From Microbacterium sp. Leaf288 (lineage in GTDB: Bacteria; Actinomycetota; Actinomycetes; Actinomycetales; Microbacteriaceae): a stretch of DNA of 64,000 bases. Numbering within the stretch: position 1 is the first letter of the stretch; the number at the start of each line of letters is the position of its first letter. Location: assembly GCF_001422925.1 (NCBI RefSeq), contig NZ_LMNI01000011.1:382515-446514 (forward strand), given 5' to 3'. The translations under genes were made by a program, and so were the position numbers. A model generated the notes under the pieces. The model did no database searches. It worked only from the letters and a program-made list of their open reading frames with translations, and had not been told where the DNA came from. Below are positions 1 through 8,690 of this stretch, piece by piece.

Positions 1-1388
1 GACGAGCCCGCCGGGTACGTGAGGTACGGCTCGTCGACCGAGACATAGCTGTCCGGGTTGAACACGAGGTTGCCGTCTGCGTCCGCCTGATAGCCGTTGT
101 AGTTCGGCACGCCGCGCCACGGGTTCCCGGGGATGTTGTCAGCGTCGAGCTTCTCCCACACCACGCAGTCCGGCAGCAGGCGGGTCTGCGGCATAGGCTG
201 GGTCGCCGTGTTGTGCTGGCGCGCGTCCGTCGGGACCGGCTGCTCGGTCACGGGCAGCACCGGCTTGCCGTTGGTGCGGTCGATCACGAACTGGTGGCCT
301 GACTTGCTGCCGTAGAAGGCGACCTTGCGCTCCTCGCCGTCGACCTCGATGTCAGCGAGGGTCGGCGGGTGGACGTTGTCCATGTCCCACACGTCGTGGT
401 GGATGGACTGGAAGTGCCACTTGAACTTGCCGGTCTTGGCGTCGACGGCGACCAGTGTGTCGGAGAACAGGTTGTCACCCGGGCGACCCGAGGCATTCTG
501 CGACGACGTGCAGCTGCGCGCGTTGCCGAAGGTCATGATGTAGTAGCCGAGCTCGGTGTCGACGGCGCCGTGCATCCAGGAGGTCGCACCGCCCTCCTCG
601 GCGCAGTCGGTGCCGTCGGCCTGCACAGGGCCCCACGTGGCCGACGCGTCGAACGTGACGCCGTCGAGCCCGGTGAAGAGCTCGCCGCGCTTCGGTCCGC
701 CGAAGAAGTGCCAGAGGTAGTGGCCGTCGCTCGCGTCGAGCGCGACCACTGCCCCGCGGTCGCCGTCGGCCGCGTGCGCGTAGACGATCCCGTCGTTGTA
801 CACGGTCGCGACCTTGCCGACACGGCCCAGGTCCTCGCCGTTCGCTCCCTTCGGCTGCACCGCCCAGACTTCTTTGCCCGTCGCCTGGTCGAGGGCGACG
901 ACGCGGCTGCCGCCGGCGAGGGTGAAGATCTTGCCGTCACCCGCCGAGACGCCGCGGCGCGTGGTCGACGTTCCGTAGGCGGGCTTGTCCCACTTCCAGA
1001 TCGCGTTCCCCGTCACGCCGTCGACGGCGATGACGCCGCCGCTCGGCGTGTCGAGGTAGATGACGCCGTCCACGACGATCGGCGTCGTCTGCTGACCGAC
1101 GTTGGTCGATGCCGGCGCGACGGCCGAAAGGTGCGTGCGCCAAGCGGGCGCGAGGTCCTTCAGGTTCTGCTTCGTGATGTCCGTCAGACCTGAGTAGTGC
1201 TGATTGCCGAGGTTGCCGCCGACGGTGGGCATGTCGGCGCCGGTCGGCTCCAGGCCGGTCAGACCGGCCGATGGAACCGGCTCGGCGGTCTTCGCCAGGC
1301 CGTACGCGGGTGAGGCGGCGACGGCGAGCGCCAGCGCCAGTGCGCCGATTCCCGCCGCGCCCAACCTCGTGGTCAGTCGTTTGCGCAT
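1..1388 (-). CDS. PQQ-type beta-propeller dehydrogenase, secreted (3' end outside window)
   Basis: About 462 residues are visible; the C-terminus lies beyond base 1. The protein starts with a Sec-type signal peptide (MRKRLTTR, then an Ala/Leu-rich core ending near ASPAYG), so it acts outside the membrane. Repeated blades of the VVALD..TGK..W type indicate an eight-bladed quinoprotein propeller. The segment HHDVWDMDNVHPP matches the active-site region of PQQ-dependent alcohol/methanol dehydrogenases. Two Cys (in TDCAEE and RSCTSS) could form a disulfide. The ATG at 1388 has an AAGGAG ribosome site six bases upstream. It diverges from the acylating aldehyde dehydrogenase operon, so it may supply that operon with an oxidised alcohol or polyol. 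The substrate cannot be read from sequence; quinate-type dehydrogenases are one possibility given the dehydroshikimate dehydratase domain at 5848, but I cannot show this. Confidence 0.85.
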   Translation of the reverse strand, partial: MRKRLTTRLGAAGIGALALALAVAASPAYGLAKTAEPVPSAGLTGLEPTGADMPTVGGNLGNQHYSGLTDITKQNLKDLAPAWRTHLSAVAPASTNVGQQTTPIVVDGVIYLDTPSGGVIAVDGVTGNAIWKWDKPAYGTSTTRRGVSAGDGKIFTLAGGSRVVALDQATGKEVWAVQPKGANGEDLGRVGKVATVYNDGIVYAHAADGDRGAVVALDASDGHYLWHFFGGPKRGELFTGLDGVTFDASATWGPVQADGTDCAEEGGATSWMHGAVDTELGYYIMTFGNARSCTSSQNASGRPGDNLFSDTLVAVDAKTGKFKWHFQSIHHDVWDMDNVHPPTLADIEVDGEERKVAFYGSKSGHQFVIDRTNGKPVLPVTEQPVPTDARQHNTATQPMPQTRLLPDCVVWEKLDADNIPGNPWRGVPNYNGYQADADGNLVFNPDSYVSVDEPYLTYPAGS

Positions 1389-1551
1389 CCCTTGCTCCTT
1401 GATCATCGTCGATCTGACGGCGGTGAGCTCATGCCCCACCGCCGCCGATGTGGGGAAGCCGCCTCAGTGTGCCGATACTGGGGGATCGGCGGCACGGGCC
1501 GGCGCTCGGACGCTAACTGCGCGGAGCGAGAGGGGCAACCGTGCGGCCCAT

Positions 1552-1567
1552 CGAGTGGTACAACTCG
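1552..1567. promoter_or_regulatory. candidate operator palindrome
   Basis: CGAGTGGTACAACTCG is a 16-bp palindrome apart from one mismatched pair (CGAGTnGTACnACTCG). It lies midway between two divergent starts. No regulator gene is adjacent in the window, so the binding protein is unknown; GntR or LacI type would be compatible with this symmetry. Confidence 0.4.
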
Positions 1568-1627
1568 CGCCGCCGTGTGGGGGCGCGAACCAATCGCCTC
1601 GTTGCTTCCTGCCCAGTGGGACAACCT

Positions 1628-1657
1628 TTGTTCCGCGCGACGACGCCTGCCTAGCAT
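1628..1657 (+). promoter_or_regulatory. promoter of the acylating aldehyde dehydrogenase operon
   Basis: TTGTTC (1628-1633), an 18-bp spacer and TAGCAT (1652-1657). The predicted transcript starts near 1664 and leaves a leader of about 30 nt containing GGAG before the ATG at 1696. Confidence 0.5.
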
Positions 1658-1695
1658 TTCGCCGTCGGCATCGTTTGCCCACGGACGGAGTTGTC

Positions 1696-3144
1696 ATGGC
1701 CGAATCAGCACCCAAGTCCCTGTCGCCTGAGCAGGAGCAGGAACTCGACGAGGTGTTCGCGCGCGCACGGGCGGCGCTCGCGATCATCGAGACATACGAC
1801 CAGGCCCGCGTCGATCGCCTCATCCAGGCGGTCGCCTGGGCGGTCGCCAACAGATCGTCCTTCCACCGCCTCGTGGAGATGGGTATCGAGGAGTCCGGTC
1901 TCGGCGATTTCGGTAGCCGGATGAACAAGCGGATGAAGATCCGCGGCGTGCTCCGCGACGCGCTGCGCAGTCCCTCGGTCGGCATCATCGACGAGGACGC
2001 CGAGAAGGGCCTCGTCAAGTACGGCAAGCCGGTGGGGATCATCGGCTGTGTCGTCCCGACGACCAACCCCGATCTGACCCCTGCGGGCAACGCCATCTAC
2101 GCGATCAAGGCACGCGACGTGGTGGTCTTCTCGCCGCATCCGCGCTCGAAGAACACCACCTTCGAGACCGTGCGGCTCATGCGCGAGGCGCTCGAGGCCG
2201 AGGGGGCGCCCGCCGACATCCTGCAGTGCATCACGCTGCCGAGCCTGGCGGCATCGCAGGAGATCATGCGCCGCTCCGACCTCGTCATCGCCACCGGCGG
2301 CCAGGGCCTCGTCCGCGCGGCGTACAGCTCGGGGACGCCCGCGTACGGCGTCGGCGCCGGCAACGCGACCGAGTTCGTCGACGAGACCGCCGACCTCCAG
2401 GAGACGGCGCGCAACTGCATGCTCTCCAAGACCTCGGACTTCGGCTCGGGGTGCTCGGCGGACGGCAACGTCCTCGTCCCGGCGGCCCGCTACGCCGACA
2501 TGCTCGAGGCGCTCCAGGCCGAGGGCGGACATCTCGCGACGACCGAGCAGCGCGAAGTCCTCAAGTCCGTCATGTGGGATGACGAGGGCCACCGCCTGGC
2601 CGACACCGTCGCCATCTCGCCGCAGCAGCTCGCGCGCGCCGCGGGCTTCGACATCCCCGAGGACCGGCGCTTCATCGTGGTCGAGGGCGACGGCATCGGC
2701 GAGGACAAGCAGTTCTGCAAGGAGAAGCTCACGACCCTGATGGCGGTTCACGCCTACGAGGGCAGCTTCGAGGACGGGGTCGAGGTCGCCAAGCATCTCT
2801 ACGACATCGGCGGCAAGGGCCACTCGTGCGGCATCGCGTCGACCGATGAGGCGCACATCGACTACTTCGCGCGCCACATGCCGGTCTCGCGCATCATGGT
2901 GCGCCAGCCGAACTCGAAGGCGAACGCGGGCGCGTTCACCAACGGCATGCCCATGACGTCGTCGATGGGCTGCGGCACGTGGGGCGGCAACATCACGTCC
3001 GAGAACGTGTCGCTGCGCCACTATCTCAACACCACCTGGGTCTCGCGCACCATCGCCGAGGACCGGCCGTCCGACGAGGAGCTCTTCGGAGACTTCTACG
3101 ACGCCGTCCTCGAGTCGGCGGACGCCGTGCCGGTCGTTTCATGA
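1696..3144 (+). CDS. acylating aldehyde dehydrogenase (sulfoacetaldehyde dehydrogenase/EutE-like)
   Basis: 482 residues. Family members oxidise an aldehyde with NAD(P)+ and CoA to the acyl-CoA. The nucleotide-binding region is visible around VGIIGCVVPTTNP (residues about 115-127), and the catalytic Cys is residue 253 in GSGCSADGN, a context I associate with SauS-type sulfoacetaldehyde dehydrogenases rather than classical EutE. The ATG at 1696 is chosen because family similarity begins there and GGAG precedes it; the longer upstream frame is low-complexity. The gene overlaps the next by 4 nt (ATGA), so the enzymes are translationally coupled. With a ThDP decarboxylase two genes on, a decarboxylase-aldehyde-acyl-CoA sequence is a reasonable inference. 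The natural substrate is not determined. Confidence 0.82.
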   Translation: MAESAPKSLSPEQEQELDEVFARARAALAIIETYDQARVDRLIQAVAWAVANRSSFHRLVEMGIEESGLGDFGSRMNKRMKIRGVLRDALRSPSVGIIDEDAEKGLVKYGKPVGIIGCVVPTTNPDLTPAGNAIYAIKARDVVVFSPHPRSKNTTFETVRLMREALEAEGAPADILQCITLPSLAASQEIMRRSDLVIATGGQGLVRAAYSSGTPAYGVGAGNATEFVDETADLQETARNCMLSKTSDFGSGCSADGNVLVPAARYADMLEALQAEGGHLATTEQREVLKSVMWDDEGHRLADTVAISPQQLARAAGFDIPEDRRFIVVEGDGIGEDKQFCKEKLTTLMAVHAYEGSFEDGVEVAKHLYDIGGKGHSCGIASTDEAHIDYFARHMPVSRIMVRQPNSKANAGAFTNGMPMTSSMGCGTWGGNITSENVSLRHYLNTTWVSRTIAEDRPSDEELFGDFYDAVLESADAVPVVS

Positions 3145-4040
3145 GCACGCCGTCGCCCGCCGCGCCGGATGGCGCACCGACCGCCGGGAAGTCGCCGGAG
3201 GAGCTCGTCGACGAAGCGCGGCGCTGGTGGCAGACCGACATCATCGACATCCATCCGGGTGAGATCGCCCTGAGGGGCTACCCGATCCAGGACCTGATCG
3301 GGAACGTCGGATTCGTCGACACCATCTGGCTCATGCTGCGCGGTGAGCTTCCGGCGCACGCTGAGACGGCGCTCCTCGAGGCCGCTCTCGTCGCCTCCGT
3401 CGACCACGGTCCGCAGGCGCCCTCGATCGCCATCGCGCGGATGGCCACGACCTGTGGGGCGCCGGTCAACGGCGCGATGGCGTCGGCGATCAACGTCCTC
3501 GACGACATCCACGGCGGACCGGGGCAGCAGTGCATGGAGCTGTACCTCGAGATCGACGCCGAGCTCGAGCGCCTGGGCGACCTCGAGGAGGCGACCCGAG
3601 TGGTGCTGCAGCGCCATCGTGACGAGGGCGTGAAGTACGTGCCCGGCTTCGGGCACCGGTTCCACCCGCTCGACCCGCGCACCCCTCGGCTGCTTTCGCT
3701 CGTCGATGAGGCAACCGCCGACGGCACGGTGAACGGCCGATTCGCGCGGATCGGACGCGCCGTGGAGGACGCGATCAGCGAGGGCAAGCCGCGACGCATC
3801 CCCATGAACGTGGACGGCGTCACGGCGGTGATCTACTGCGAGCTCGGTTTCACGCCGGAGATGGGACGGGGCGTCTTCATCCTCGCCCGCTCCGTGGGAA
3901 TCCTGTCCCACGCCGTCGAGCAGATGACGCAGGGGGGCCGCATCAAGGGCCCGATCCCCAAATCCATCGGATACACCTACACGGGGCCGGCACGCCGGTC
4001 CGTCCCGGTCAGCGACGACCAGACAAGGAGAACGTCATGA
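3141..4040 (+). CDS. short citrate-synthase-fold protein (citryl-CoA lyase-like)
   Basis: 299 residues, much shorter than housekeeping citrate synthase (about 430), matching stand-alone citryl-CoA lyase-like proteins. The three catalytic positions of the fold appear to be present: His124 in DDIHGGPG, His172 in GFGHRFH followed by DPR, and Asp225 in MNVDGV. It could cleave or form a C-C bond between an acyl-CoA and a 2-oxo acid. It overlaps the preceding gene (ATGA at 3141) and the following gene (ATGA at 4037), so it belongs to one transcript and its acyl-CoA partner may be the product of the upstream dehydrogenase. The true reaction is unknown. Confidence 0.78.
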   Translation: MSTPSPAAPDGAPTAGKSPEELVDEARRWWQTDIIDIHPGEIALRGYPIQDLIGNVGFVDTIWLMLRGELPAHAETALLEAALVASVDHGPQAPSIAIARMATTCGAPVNGAMASAINVLDDIHGGPGQQCMELYLEIDAELERLGDLEEATRVVLQRHRDEGVKYVPGFGHRFHPLDPRTPRLLSLVDEATADGTVNGRFARIGRAVEDAISEGKPRRIPMNVDGVTAVIYCELGFTPEMGRGVFILARSVGILSHAVEQMTQGGRIKGPIPKSIGYTYTGPARRSVPVSDDQTRRTS

Positions 4041-5800
4041 AGGACCTCGTGTCCAATCAGATCGTCCGCTATCTCGAAGAGCGCGCCGTCGCGCACGTCT
4101 TCGGGCTCTGCGGGCACACGAACATCGCACTGCTGGCGGCACTGGAGAAGAGCGAGCAGATCTCCTTCGTGAATGTGCGGCACGAGCAGATCGCGGCGCA
4201 CGCCGCCGACGGCTACGCCCGCGCGAAGAAGGAGACCGCGGTCGTGCTGACCCACCTCGGTCCCGGTCTCACCAACGCAACCACGGGTGTGGCCAACGCC
4301 GCACTGGACTCGATCCCGATGGTCGTCATCGCCGGTGACGTGCCGACCCACTACTTCGGCAAGCACCCGCACCAGGAGATCAACCTCCACGCCGACGCAG
4401 CTCAGTACGAGATCTACCGTCCGTTCGTCAAGCGGGCGTGGCGCGTCGACCAGCCCCACCTGATCGCCGAGGTTCTCGACAAGGCGTTCACCCTGGCCGC
4501 GAGCGGTCGCCCGGGTCCCGTCCTTGTGGACGTGCCGATGGACGTCTTCTCGGCCGAGGTCGACGTCGCGCTGTTCGACAAGGTGATCGGCAACACCCGC
4601 TCGCTCGCGAAGCCCAGCATCGACGAAGCCGTCGCAGAACAGATCGTGAAGAACCTGCTGGACGCCGAGCGCCCCGTGCTCTACGTGGGTGGCGGCGTCG
4701 TCGCCGCCGACGCGGCGACGGAGCTCGCCGAGTTCGCGGAGCTGCTCTCGCTCCCCGTGGCGCACAGCCTCATGGGCAAGGGCGCCGTGCCCGACGACAG
4801 CCCGCTCGTGCTGGGCATGACGGGATTCTGGGGGACGGCGTTCACCAACGAGACGACGCGCACCGCCGATTGGATCCTTGCCCTCGGCACGCGGTTCGCG
4901 GAGGCCGACTCGAGCTCGTGGTACACGGAGTACACCTTCGACATTCCGGGCACGAAGCTCATGCAGGTCGACATCGACGCCGCCGAGCTCGGGCGCAACT
5001 ACCCGCTGGAGGTCGGCGCGCTCGCCGATCTGAAGTCCGCTCTCACTGTGATCCTCCGTGTCGCACGCCGCCTCGCGCCCGAGGGCGTCGGTCGGGACGA
5101 GCTGCGGGCTCAGATCGCCGCGAACCGGGCGACGCTGAAGCTCCAGAACGCGCAGGCGCAGGCATCCGATGACTGGCCGATGCGTCCCGAGCGCATCCTC
5201 TCCGAGACGCGGGAGGTGCTGCCGGCGGATGCCATCATCACCACCGACGTGGGGTGGAACAAGAACGGGGTGGGTCAGCAGTTCGACATCCTCACACCCG
5301 GCACGTTCCTCACGCCGGGCGGGTTCGCGACGATGGGCTTCGGCGGACCGGCCGCGGTCGGTGCCAAGATCGCGCGGCCCGACCGCGTGGTCGTCTCGCT
5401 CGTCGGCGACGGGGGCTTCGGCCAGAACCCCGCGGTGCTGGCGACGGCGCGGGAGCAGAACGTCCCCGTCGTCTGGGTCGTCATGAACAACAACGCGTTC
5501 GGGACCATCGCCGGCCTGGAGAAGGCCGCCTTCGACACCACTTACGGAACGGTGTTCGGGACCGCCGACGACCCGATGTACACCGATTTCGCCGCGATCG
5601 CCCGGGCTTACGGGGTCACCGGCATCAAGGTGGAGTCCGCGGCGGAGTTCAAGCCGGCTCTCGAACGGGCGATCGCGCTCGACGCGCCCGTGGTCATCGA
5701 CGTCTCGATGGTCAACGTCCCCACGCCCACCACGGGCCACTGGAACATCCTCGACATCTACTCGCCCGACGAGAAGATCGAGCACGTCGCGACGCACTGA
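4037..5800 (+). CDS. thiamine-diphosphate-dependent enzyme, acetolactate synthase/decarboxylase superfamily
   Basis: 587 residues with the three usual domains: N-terminal PYR domain with the activating Glu50 in NVRHEQIAAHAADGYAR, a central domain (about 190-330), and a C-terminal PP domain with the ThDP/Mg motif GDGGFGQN...NNNAFG (about 457-490). Relatives decarboxylate 2-oxo acids or ligate the resulting carbanion to an acceptor. The context of an acylating aldehyde dehydrogenase suggests the product is an aldehyde. ALS is less likely because no small regulatory subunit or ilv gene is nearby. It starts at the ATGA overlap with the citrate-synthase-like gene. AAGGAG at about 4025 precedes the start. 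Confidence 0.8.
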   Translation: MKDLVSNQIVRYLEERAVAHVFGLCGHTNIALLAALEKSEQISFVNVRHEQIAAHAADGYARAKKETAVVLTHLGPGLTNATTGVANAALDSIPMVVIAGDVPTHYFGKHPHQEINLHADAAQYEIYRPFVKRAWRVDQPHLIAEVLDKAFTLAASGRPGPVLVDVPMDVFSAEVDVALFDKVIGNTRSLAKPSIDEAVAEQIVKNLLDAERPVLYVGGGVVAADAATELAEFAELLSLPVAHSLMGKGAVPDDSPLVLGMTGFWGTAFTNETTRTADWILALGTRFAEADSSSWYTEYTFDIPGTKLMQVDIDAAELGRNYPLEVGALADLKSALTVILRVARRLAPEGVGRDELRAQIAANRATLKLQNAQAQASDDWPMRPERILSETREVLPADAIITTDVGWNKNGVGQQFDILTPGTFLTPGGFATMGFGGPAAVGAKIARPDRVVVSLVGDGGFGQNPAVLATAREQNVPVVWVVMNNNAFGTIAGLEKAAFDTTYGTVFGTADDPMYTDFAAIARAYGVTGIKVESAAEFKPALERAIALDAPVVIDVSMVNVPTPTTGHWNILDIYSPDEKIEHVATH

Positions 5801-5847
5801 CCCGCGTCGTCGCCTCGAAACAACACTCCACGTCAGGTCGTCCACCG

Positions 5848-8580
5848 ATGAACGTCGCATTCGGAACGCGGAACATACTCATCTCGACGGTGTGTCTGTC
5901 CGGCACCCTGGAGGACAAGCTGCGCGCCGCCGCCGCCGGCTTCGCCGGCGTCGAGCTGCTCGAGTACGACCTCGTCATGTCGCCCTGGTCGCCAGGCCGG
6001 GTCTCCGCAGAGGCTGCGGAGCTCGGCCTGGCCGTGGGTGTGTATCAGCCGCTTCACGTCGAGGCAGTACGGCCGGAGATGTTCGAGGCGCGCCTGCGGC
6101 ACGCGGAGCGCAAGTTCGACGTGCTGGCCGATCTGGGTGCGCAGGTGCTGGTGTGCTGCTCGGCGCGCACCGCTGACGGCGTCGATGACGACGGCCTCGC
6201 CGCGCACCAGCTGCGCGCCCTGGCCGACCGTGCGGCGCGGCGCGGCGTGAGGCTGGCGTTCGAAGCGGTGCCGTGGGGCCGCATCCCGACCCATCGCCAC
6301 GCATGGCGCTTGGTCGAGGAGATCGATCACCCGGCCCTCGGCCTGTGCCTCGACAGTTTCCATGTGCTGTCAGCCGCGCACGACCCGGAGGCGATCGCCG
6401 ACGTCGATGTCGACAAGATCTTCCACGTGCAGCTCGCGGACGCGCCTCAGCTGCATCTCGACACCCGGGACTGGAGCCTTCACCACCGGATGTTCCCGGG
6501 GCAGGGGTCACTCGACGTGGCGGGGTTCGTCGACCGCATCGTGTCGAAGGGCTACACCGGGCTGTTCGCGCTCGAGGTCTTCAACGACGTCTGCCAGCAG
6601 GAGGACCCTCGGCACGCGGCGATCGACGCCATGCGGTCGGTGCGGCTCCTCGCCGAGAGCCTCGACGGGCGGGCGCCGGATTCGCGAACTGTCGACGGCA
6701 TCGCCGACTCCTCGCCGGCCGGCGGGCTGCCGCCCGCACCTGCGCTGGCCGGCTTCGCGTTCGCCGAGCTCGCCGCGGACGAGGTCTCGGCGCCCCTCGT
6801 CTCACGCGCGCTGACGGCGCTCGGCTTCGTTCACACAGGGGAGCATCGGTCAAAGCCGGTGCAGTTGTGGGAGCAGGGGGACGCTCGCGTCCTGCTCAAC
6901 ATGGCTCCCGAGCGATCCATCGCTCCCGCCACCGCATCCATCTGTGCGCTTGCTGTCGAGAGCTCCGATGCCGACGCGTCGATGCGACGTGCGCAACGGC
7001 TGCTCGCACCGCGCCTGGCGCGTCCGCGCGGGCCCGGCGAAACCGACCTGTCGTCGGTGGCCACCCCGGGTGGCACCGCGCTGTTCTTCTGCGACGCCGG
7101 ATCGGAGCATCCGTGGCTCGAAGACTTCCTCCCGACCGGCGAGGGCGTCGCGTCTGCATCGCTGCTCTCGACGATCGACCATGTGTCGATCACAGAGTCG
7201 ATCGACGACTTCGATCAGTCTGCGCTCTTCTTCCGTGCCGTGCTCGGGCTCGTGCCAGAGGAGTCGACCGAGATCACAGCCCCGTTCGGCGTGATCCGCA
7301 GCTGGTCAGCGAGTCAGCCCGACGGACGCGTGCGCATCGCGCTGAGCACGACGCCGCTGCGACGCGGCGATTGGGCCCCGGGCATCTCGAGCCCGCAGCT
7401 CCTCGCCTTCGCGACCGACGATATCGTCGCCTCCGCCCGGGCGATGCGAGAGCGGGGGGCGCCCATCCTGCGCATCCCCGGCAACTACTACGACGACCTG
7501 GACGCCCGGCTCTCGCCGTCGACCGATTTCCTCTCGGTGCTCCGGGAGCACTCGATCCTCTACGACCGAGATGCGGACGGCGAGTTCCTGCACTTCTTCA
7601 CGGAGATGCTGGGGTCGCGGGTGTTCTTCGCGGTCGTGCAGCGCATCGACGACTACCGGCGCTTCGGCGACCCGCAGAGCGTTCCCTTGCGCATGGCCGC
7701 GCATCGCCGCCAGCGCATGCGGATGCTGGCCGGCGCGCCGACCGAGGGATCCTCCGACGACCGGCACGACTACTCCCTCGCCCATCTGACCGCTCTCAGT
7801 CTGTCGCCGCCGGAGTTGGTCGACGCGGCCGCCGCAGCAGGGTATCGCTACGTCGGCCTGCGCATGACGAAGGTGACCCCGCAGGAACCGCACTACCCGC
7901 TGGCCTATGATCCGGCGCTGATGCGGGCGACGAAAACGCATCTGGCGGCGACCGGCATCGAGGTCCTCGACATCGAGCTGGCGCGCTTCACATCCGGCGA
8001 CAGTCCACGTGACTACCTGCGTTTCCTCGAGGCCGGCGCCGAACTCGGCGCGCGCCACGTCATCACTCAGCTGCCGGACTCCGACTTCGCTCGCAAGACG
8101 GATCGGTTCGCGGAACTCTGCCAACTGGCCGCGCCCCTCGGCTTGACAGTCGATCTGGAGTTCCCATCGTGGACGGAGACGCCCAATCTCACCGAGGCGG
8201 TCCGTGTGCTCCGAGCCGCCGCCCAGCCGAACGCCGGGCTGCTCATCGACATTCTCCATTTCGCCCGGTCGAGATCGAGCGTGGAGGAGCTCAGGGCGCT
8301 CCCGCCCGAGTGGTTCCACTACGCCCATGTGTGCGACGCTCCGGCGGAGATCCCCACGACTACGGCGGACTTGATCCACACCGCTCGCTTCGAACGACTC
8401 TTCCCCGGCGAAGGCGGGATCGACACGCACAGCATCCTCGATGCGCTGCCAGTCGGCATCCCCTACGCGCTCGAGATTCCTCGCGCGATGCTCGTGGCGC
8501 AGGTGGGCGCCAAGGAGCACGCGCGGCTCGCGATCGCCGCCGCACGTCGGCACCTGGACCAAGCCACCGTGCCAGCCTGA
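5848..8580 (+). CDS. three-domain fusion: 3-dehydroshikimate dehydratase-like TIM barrel, VOC/HPPD-like domain, second TIM barrel
   Basis: 910 residues. Domain 1 (about 1-270) is an AP-endonuclease-2/sugar-isomerase barrel keeping four metal ligands that match QuiC-type 3-dehydroshikimate dehydratase: Glu139 (FEAVPWGR), Asp169 (CLDSFH), Gln195 (HVQLADA), Glu243 (ALEVFND). This enzyme type makes protocatechuate from 3-dehydroshikimate. Domain 2 (about 290-630) resembles 4-hydroxyphenylpyruvate dioxygenase, but only the first iron ligand remains (His445 in IDHVSI); the second is Leu518 (PQLLAFAT) and the third Ala595 (VFFAVVQR), so dioxygenase activity is unlikely. Domain 3 (about 640-910) is another sugar-isomerase barrel with candidate ligands in VDLEF, LIDILH, HVCDA and ALEI. 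QuiC fusions normally have domains 1 and 2 only. It follows the ThDP gene by 47 bases and is probably co-transcribed. Confidence 0.82.
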   Translation: MNVAFGTRNILISTVCLSGTLEDKLRAAAAGFAGVELLEYDLVMSPWSPGRVSAEAAELGLAVGVYQPLHVEAVRPEMFEARLRHAERKFDVLADLGAQVLVCCSARTADGVDDDGLAAHQLRALADRAARRGVRLAFEAVPWGRIPTHRHAWRLVEEIDHPALGLCLDSFHVLSAAHDPEAIADVDVDKIFHVQLADAPQLHLDTRDWSLHHRMFPGQGSLDVAGFVDRIVSKGYTGLFALEVFNDVCQQEDPRHAAIDAMRSVRLLAESLDGRAPDSRTVDGIADSSPAGGLPPAPALAGFAFAELAADEVSAPLVSRALTALGFVHTGEHRSKPVQLWEQGDARVLLNMAPERSIAPATASICALAVESSDADASMRRAQRLLAPRLARPRGPGETDLSSVATPGGTALFFCDAGSEHPWLEDFLPTGEGVASASLLSTIDHVSITESIDDFDQSALFFRAVLGLVPEESTEITAPFGVIRSWSASQPDGRVRIALSTTPLRRGDWAPGISSPQLLAFATDDIVASARAMRERGAPILRIPGNYYDDLDARLSPSTDFLSVLREHSILYDRDADGEFLHFFTEMLGSRVFFAVVQRIDDYRRFGDPQSVPLRMAAHRRQRMRMLAGAPTEGSSDDRHDYSLAHLTALSLSPPELVDAAAAAGYRYVGLRMTKVTPQEPHYPLAYDPALMRATKTHLAATGIEVLDIELARFTSGDSPRDYLRFLEAGAELGARHVITQLPDSDFARKTDRFAELCQLAAPLGLTVDLEFPSWTETPNLTEAVRVLRAAAQPNAGLLIDILHFARSRSSVEELRALPPEWFHYAHVCDAPAEIPTTTADLIHTARFERLFPGEGGIDTHSILDALPVGIPYALEIPRAMLVAQVGAKEHARLAIAAARRHLDQATVPA

Positions 8581-8690
8581 ACTTCCTTGGGAGGCGGGAT
8601 GGGTCAGGAGTCAGCCGCGGGGCTTCGTCGTTGGCGGACGGCCTTGTGCCGAGCTCGACACGCTGTTCGAGACCGTCGACTACTCGTCCC

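Larger units (their letters stand above)
1389..1695. other. divergent intergenic control region
   Basis: 307 bases between the divergent PQQ-type gene and the aldehyde dehydrogenase gene, with no credible gene. It holds an imperfect palindrome at 1552-1567, a related half-box AGTGGGACAAC at 1615-1625 (10 of 11 bases identical to 1554-1564), and a sigma-A-like promoter for the rightward operon at 1628-1657. The two boxes lie 61 bp apart, about six helical turns. Confidence 0.5.

Noticed and set aside
1204..1695. Longer start for the acylating aldehyde dehydrogenase
   Set aside because: The extra residues are antisense to the PQQ gene's signal peptide and its promoter region; family similarity begins at 1696.
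4037..5800. Assignment as sulfoacetaldehyde acetyltransferase (Xsc) to pair with a SauS-like dehydrogenase
   Set aside because: The N-terminal region does not match what I recall of Xsc, and no phosphotransacetylase or sulfonate transporter is nearby; left as a general ThDP enzyme.
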